Below the pieces are notes generated by a model, which did no database searches, had not been told where the DNA came from, and saw nothing but the letters and a program-made list of their open reading frames with translations. This document shows, piece after piece, positions 59,231 to 64,000 of a DNA stretch of 64,000 nt. Every line of letters begins with the position of its first letter. The first letter of the stretch is position 1. The position numbers and the translations under genes were made by a program. Source of the stretch: Spinacia oleracea (taxonomy: Eukaryota > Streptophyta > Magnoliopsida > Caryophyllales > Amaranthaceae); assembly GCF_020520425.1 (NCBI RefSeq), contig NC_079492.1:58093042-58157041 (forward strand), read 5' to 3'.

Positions 59231-59305
59231 TCAATCTCCTTCCTAAGATTGTGAAGATCTTAATCACCCTTCCCATGCTTCATTATAAAATTCATAGCAA
59301 CAGTC
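59231..59305 (-). pseudogene. Possible second captured exon in the Helitron
   Basis: Between an acceptor-like 'ctgcag' and a donor-like 'gaggtaata' the minus strand reads 'TVAMNFIMKHGKGD', a stop, then 'DLHNLRKEIE'. It looks like a short coding exon with one nonsense change. I do not recognise the parent gene. Confidence 0.35.
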
Positions 59306-59480
59306 TGCAGTTTTACAAACCCAAATCACTAATTAATCCGCCGAAAAATTATGTAAACCCTAAAATCAAACAATAAATAAACTAATTAATTAACCTGGCG
59401 GAAAACCCTAAAATCAAATTAACCTGGCGGAAAACCCTAAAATCAAATTAAATCCCTAAATTTCACACTTAAAATTTCAA

Positions 59481-59753
59481 ATGGAAAACCAGGTCTTAAA
59501 TTTCGATATAGAATTAGTACCTGAGACCACAATCTCCGACGACGCCATTGAAATCGACGAAAACGACCTCCCAGAAACCCCATTTCCTCTATTCTTCGCC
59601 ATTGAAGGCGAATTGGTAGAGCTTGAAACCTACGACGATATGGAGTTTGAGTATGAGGAAGCAACACCCGAGTCAATCGCAGTTGCGGGAGAGATGGAGG
59701 GGAGAAATCGCAGGAGACGACGAGAATGTCTAACCCTAGGAATGGGTCAGTGA
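59481..59753 (+). CDS. Acidic 90-codon open frame near the Helitron 5' end
   Basis: The frame starts 'MENQVLNFDIELVPE' and is strikingly acidic over about 70 residues, then turns basic ('RNRRRRRE'). Composition and length could fit the start of a captured host gene. It lies opposite to the Helitron's orientation, and a 137-codon frame overlaps on the other strand. No domain was recognised, and translation is unproven. Confidence 0.3.
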   Translation: MENQVLNFDIELVPETTISDDAIEIDENDLPETPFPLFFAIEGELVELETYDDMEFEYEEATPESIAVAGEMEGRNRRRRRECLTLGMGQ

Positions 59754-59917
59754 GGGAAAAGGGAGGAGAGAGAAAAGTGAGAGGGGGAAGACTGAAGAGA
59801 GTGCATAAACAACGAAACAGAAGGAGAGATATGTGAGGGTATAACGGACTTTTCAAAAGGGGACACGAAAAGTTATTTTACCAAAAAGACCTCGGCTGTT
59901 CCTTTATATAATAGAGA

Positions 59918-60857
59918 TTCGTCAGGTATATTACTGATACAGAGATCTTTTGGTTTTTGACAGGGCCCAGGCCCCCTTGGCCCCAACGTAGCTTCGTCAC
60001 TTTACAAACTATGAAAGTTTCGAGGTCGTTTAAGACTTTTCACATCTGAAACTTTTAATATGAGCTCTACTAGCTCTTACATCCCACTTTAGACGCAAAA
60101 CATTAAAAACAACAAACATAATAGACACTTTGCTTGTTGGCCCTTGATTGTCGGCCTCATATTGCACACCCACATTCCCTTTCCCACTCGAGCTGAAACT
60201 TGGGCAATAACCACCAATGAGAACCCTTGTATACATGTAAAACTTGAAAGATAAAAGAAAAAACAAAAGGACAAACGTTCAGAGTATTAAGGAACTTATA
60301 TTCGACCAACTCGTCTCCTATCAGGTTGTTTGACATCACTTATTTTTACCAGTTTCAAGTATAAAGTCTTTCATGAGAATTTATATTTGTCCTAAACATA
60401 ACTTACCTAATTATAAGCTTATATGCTCGTATCTACTAATCTATTATCTTAAAATAATAAAGTTAAAGCAATGTAAGGAGAACAAAACCTATATCGAAAG
60501 TCTTTGTCAAAAGGTTACCCATCTTGAATTACAATATAACTCCGTATACCATTATGGTCCCTTTGTATTGGTATCCTACTAGTGTGGTAGCATCATGTAA
60601 CCTCGTCATCCCCACAGTTAAAAGTAAAGTAGTAAACATGCCCATGTAAGTTTGCCCACTAAGAAATAAGTTCACCTTTGAAGTTTAATTTTATCGATCA
60701 ATTTCAAACGAATCATGGATCATAATATATCATAATACTCCGTATAATATATTGCAAGTAAAATACAAGTAATGCTTGCCCTAAGCTATTCCCTATATAG
60801 GCAAGCCATCCCATTCAATATAAATTGATTTTAGCCCTTCAGCAACGTGTAGGCCTT
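59918..60857. other. Spacer with no recognised gene
   Basis: AT-rich, with short open frames on both strands and no domain. 'actccgtat' motifs at 60539 and 60737 resemble MITE ends, but I could not pair them. Confidence 0.4.
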
Positions 60858-61440
60858 TCTTTTTTTTTTTTTTTTTTTTTGCTAGGCAAGCAAGATCGAA
60901 TAATATTAAGCACAAAACAATTTTACAACCTAAGCTAACTCTGAGGTGGAACAAATTAACCAACTAGGTTGGACCATCCCACCAAAGAGTTAAAAAACAG
61001 ACTAACCAAGCTTACAGAGTAGCAAACCACAAGCTATCTCTCCTAGTTACATTTTTAGGCATAACAAACAAGATTCGATCTCTAACATTTTGCTTAATTC
61101 TAGTTACTATATTCTGCACAGTTGGGAAAGAAGCATTCCAAAAACTACTATTCCTGCTTGACCAAACAGAATAGACTGCAGCAGCTAGCATTGCAAAGCT
61201 AACTTGCTTTCTGAACTTAGACATTCTGCCATAAGCAATGAACCTCATAAGCTGTTTCAGATTACCAGTGGAGTAAGAGATACCCAACCAAACTTTGAGT
61301 GCACTGATGCATCTGCTGCTGTAAGGACAAGCAAAAAACAGATGATTATGATCTTCATCAGCTTGTCCACAAATCAAACAAGTTGCAGTATTTCTTACAC
61401 CAAATCTTGCCAACTTTGCAGTGGTTTGAAGCCTACCCTG
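60858..61440 (-). pseudogene. LINE 3' fragment (zinc-binding region and tail)
   Basis: The minus strand encodes 'GRLQTTAKLARFGV', 'CLICGQADEDHNHLFFACPY' and a tail ending 'RRDSLWFATL' and stop (61012). This is the zf-RVT C-terminal domain of an L1-type LINE, with zinc-binding C..C...H...C residues in place. The T run at 60858-60880 is its poly(A) tail on this strand. It has no RNase H, so it belongs to a different LINE subfamily from the one at 51-56 kb. At 61440 it is cut by the LTR to its right. Confidence 0.88.
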
Positions 61441-62987
61441 TGTGAGGGGGTCGAAAAAGCACGAGGCTAATGCGTGACCTCGTCCCTCGTGGGTGTGACG
61501 ATTCTTTTTATTCAATCAAGTATAATTGGATTTCCTGCGAGTTTACACCCAATCGACTAGTAATATAGGAGTCGCCATTCAGTTTTTAACGACAATGAGA
61601 AAAACTGATAAAACTCGGTTATCGTGACATAAAGGGAGTGCAATTATGTTTGACCACGACGACCGTAGGTTCCCTTGTGATCCCTGGTGTGGGGATCTCT
61701 CAACATACACCCGCAAGGTAGAGATTGAGGGTTCGGGGGACTGTAACTACCGAGAGGAGTACTCGCTCTTCGATAACTCCAGAGGCAGGATATCCTTACT
61801 AGCTCAGCATAAATAATTGAAGGGACATGCGTTAACTATTAAACTAATCTGAGTTGATTTTAATAATATGCAACATATAATACTAGATCGAGCGCGATTA
61901 TCTGATTTAGATTGTTTTAAGGGACCTAGCATGATAATCCAATTTCCCAACATATTATCTTTATTAGGCGTGATAGAACAATCAGGTTTAATTAGTTTAA
62001 CAGTTCATGAAAGGGCGAGGAAAGCAATTAAATCATGCGAAGGGGCACATTACGACGCACCCTTGAGAGGTGCGTCATGGTTCTCAGAAAACTAACCACT
62101 TTGACTTTGCTATTTCTCCTTTTATTTAACGAATCTCAAATTACGGGACAGGATACGTTATGTTCGATTTTTGGATCGATTGCGACAGAACGCGTGATCA
62201 ATTTCGCAGCGTGAGGCTTAGGCTTAGGGGTTTAGAGTCAATACTCATAATATGAATTGTGTGTTGTTGTTATTTCACGTCGAACTTGGGCTATATTTAT
62301 AGAAAAGAGTTTGTGGAAAGATAGAATTGCAGAGTTCTAATCCACAAAGAATTAGGAAAAAACACGTACCCAGGTATTTTCAGCGCCCAGCTCTGGGCGT
62401 CAAAGATTTCGGCGCCCAGGGCTGGGCGTTGAAAATAGAGATCCATGCAATTTCGACGCCCAGGGCTGGGCGTTAAAGATTTCGGCGCCCAGCTCTGGGC
62501 GTTGAAAGTGATGTCTGGGCCGAGTTCTTTGTCAAATTTGGATTCCTAGAATCCGGAGTGTTTGAGATTTAATCGAGTCTTTCATTGCGTATCAATTTAA
62601 TGACGGAATGCGTCTGGGCCCGTTACGAACTCTAGGCTCGTTAGGATTTTAATTAATACGTAACTCTTATTTCCGAGTCATATTAGGAATAGGATTCTCG
62701 CAATTTTCTATCTCATTTAGGATTTATGTTGGAGTGCAACACCTAATTCTGACAGGTTTCTATCTTTTATGACTTGCCACTTTTAGAAGCTACCTACCCT
62801 TTACGGTAGTTACTATTTTTAGCAGGTTTCCATAAATAACAGGTTTCTATAAATAGCAGGTTTTGGGTGAAACGAGAAGGGTGATTGAGATTCGTTATTT
62901 TATAGGAGATGCGTTGTCAAGTGGAGATTTATGTTTTCATCATCGAACCTTCCCTTTCTGGAATGGGGACAAAAGTAGGTGTCTACA
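61441..62987 (-). repeat. 3' LTR of a Ty3/gypsy element, minus strand
   Basis: The 1547-bp LTR has ends TGTGAGGGGG...GTGTCTACA on the plus strand (TGTAGACACC...CCCTCACA in sense). Directly right of it the minus strand reads 'aaagtggggg' and 'ctaac', a polypurine tract, so this is the 3' LTR and the element body extends beyond the window. It interrupts the LINE fragment. The adjoining tandem array in the 3' UTR is a feature known from the Tat/Ogre lineage of Ty3/gypsy elements; that lineage call is inferred. Confidence 0.82.
62383..62502. repeat. Four GC-rich stem-loops in the LTR
   Basis: Four near-identical palindromes, 'gcgcccagctctgggcgt' and 'cgcccagggctgggcg' types, occur within 120 bp, separated by 'caaagatttcgg'-like spacers. 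Each can form a stem of 7-8 GC pairs in RNA or DNA. Confidence 0.9.
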
Positions 62988-63005
62988 GTTAGCCCCCACT
63001 TTGAC
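62988..63005 (-). other. Polypurine tract of the Ty3/gypsy element
   Basis: The minus strand reads 'aaagtgggggctaac' directly before the LTR start TGTAGACACC, giving the priming site for plus-strand DNA and the element's orientation. Confidence 0.8.
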
Positions 63006-63509
63006 TGAGTCTTGGAGTAAGACGATGTTCAAAGTATTAGACAGAGTGCGTCGCACAAGCCATAGTGTATGTGGCTTGTTTTGCGAGGGTCTCACGAGCC
63101 CCCGAGTGATAACATTTGACTTAAGGGTCATCACTTTGAAGTGTCGACATATCCCTCACGTGTCATTGGGATTTATCAACTGATAGTATAGAAACTTCCT
63201 CACTTTGTCATTGGAAGGATCTAAAGGTGCGTAGAAACTCCCTCACTTTGTCATTGGGAGTAGCTACAGATGTTTTCGAAATGAAAGCTGTAAAGTGTAA
63301 TTGGGCCTGGCCAAGCCCAATCACGAGGTAAAAATGTTTTTAAAGATTCTCATTTTTAGGGTTAGCTAAACGAGAAAACCCCCTTGTTTTCACAGGACGT
63401 AAAACGAAGGAAAATCCAGCACATCGCTCTTTTTTGGAAAAAAACGGAAAACCAATCCTTTTAATTTTTGGAAAAGGGAAAACCAGAAAAAGTTATCGCT
63501 GCAGCGACT
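63006..63509 (-). other. 3' untranslated region of the Ty3/gypsy element
   Basis: No coding frame was seen. A short repeat 'ctcactttgtcattgg' occurs at 63200 and 63243. It lies between the tandem array and the polypurine tract. Confidence 0.6.
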
Positions 63510-64000
63510 AAGGACCTGCGCGTCTTGTGACGCAGACCTCGTCGGCTAAAGATGGCGAGCCTGTCCGCTAAGGGTGGACGCCCCGTCCGAAAAAGTGGAC
63601 GAATCCTGTTTTTGAAATTTGAAAATAAGGACCTACGCGGCTTGTGAAGTAGACCCCGCCGGCTAAAGATGGCGAGCCTGTCCGCTAAGGGTGGACGCCC
63701 CGTCCGAAAAAGTGGACGAATCTTGTTTTTGAAATTTGAAAATAAGGACCTACGCGGCTTGTGACGTAGACCCCGCCGGCTAAAGATGGCGAACCTGTCC
63801 GCTTAGGGTGGACGCCCCGTCCGAAAGAAGTGGACGAATCTATTTTGAAATTTGTTTGTGCTTTTTTGAAAATAAGGACCTACGTGGTTTGTGACGTAGA
63901 CCCCGCCGGCTGAAGATGGCGAGCCTGTTTCATTTTGTTTTTGAAGATTCTATTTTTCGAAAAACTGAGGACCTGCGCGGCTAGTGACGCAGACCCCGCC
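63510..64000 (-). repeat. Satellite-like tandem array in the Ty3/gypsy 3' region
   Basis: Units start 'aaggacctrcgcg' at about 63510, 63627, 63744, 63874 and 63966 (spacing 117, 117, 130 and 92). Each contains 'ggctaaagatggcga', 'gggtggacgccccgtccg' and 'aagtggacgaatc'. The last unit runs off the window edge. Unit 4 carries an insert and unit 5 follows a deletion. Confidence 0.92.

Larger units (their letters stand above)
56593..59917 (-). mobile_element. Helitron carrying a CDC48 gene fragment
   Basis: On the minus strand the 5' end is TCTCTATTATATAAAGGAAC, preceded by A, and the 3' end is a palindrome gcacgc-atc-gcgtgc, then 'atagaaaactag', followed by T. These are textbook Helitron ends with insertion between A and T and no target duplication. 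The 3325-bp element holds no Rep/helicase, so it is non-autonomous. It carries the last exon of a CDC48-type gene in its own orientation, probably a second exon-like piece (59231-59305) and a short tandem duplication near 56861-56955. Confidence 0.88.

Noticed and set aside
63510..64000. Regularly spaced repeats that could suggest a CRISPR array
   Set aside because: The window is plant DNA, the units are contiguous and about 117 bp long with no unique spacers, and they lie in an LTR element.

Overview
This is plant nuclear DNA: AT-rich, intron-containing, and made mostly of nested transposable elements of plant type (Ty1/copia, Ty3/gypsy, L1-type LINEs, Helitrons, Stowaway, hAT, CACTA and Harbinger-like MITEs, tRNA-derived SINEs). 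The recurring 'actccgta' ends and the style of the repeats suggest a Caryophyllales genome of the Amaranthaceae/Chenopodiaceae type (spinach, beet, quinoa); that assignment is inference. The window has one convincing intact host gene: a three-exon F-box auxin receptor of the TIR1/AFB family (35190-40749, + strand, 581 aa), most like the AFB6-type subgroup. All other coding signal is transposon remnant or captured gene fragment.

Layout. 60-675: decayed LINE reverse transcriptase. 1644-2085: Stowaway MITE inside a larger palindrome that ends in a Helitron-like terminus. 4409-7348: large solo LTR. 6850-12282 and 23929-29361: two near-identical direct copies of a 5433-bp segment, separated by an 11.6-kb minus-strand Ty1/copia element (12283-23928) whose two flanks carry non-matching target-site bases. 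Each segment carries a fragment of a TGA-type bZIP transcription factor gene, and a second inverted piece of the same gene region lies at 29735-30046. 30-35 kb: AT-rich spacer with a second Stowaway and a short solo LTR.

34.4-40.8 kb: the AFB gene. Its start codon lies in a threefold 5'-leader repeat, and its 2.85-kb first intron holds a GGGTCGG-rich hAT-type element with a perfect 8-bp target duplication. 42-46 kb: a Harbinger-like MITE, another Stowaway, a SINE with target duplication, and a roughly 1-kb foldback element with a GC-rich centre. 46.4-48.8 kb: Helitron-like element with a nested SINE and a nested hAT element. 49.9-50.1 kb: CACTA-type MITE. 51.2-55.8 kb: L1-type LINE (RT, zinc-binding region, RNase H) split by a 1.28-kb short LTR element with a perfect 5-bp target duplication. 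56.6-59.9 kb: minus-strand Helitron carrying the last exon of a CDC48-type AAA-ATPase gene. 60.86-61.44 kb: tail of another LINE, interrupted by the 3' LTR (61441-62987) of a Ty3/gypsy element whose body runs off the right edge and whose 3' untranslated region has a tandem satellite-like array (63510-64000).

Functionally, only the auxin receptor is expected to act in the cell. The rest records repeated insertion, nesting, ectopic recombination and gene-fragment capture. The most interesting signals are the AFB5-like auxin-pocket substitutions and eroded miR393 site in a non-AFB4/5 receptor, the unequal-recombination duplication around the copia element, and the inverted TGA fragments that could form a hairpin RNA.
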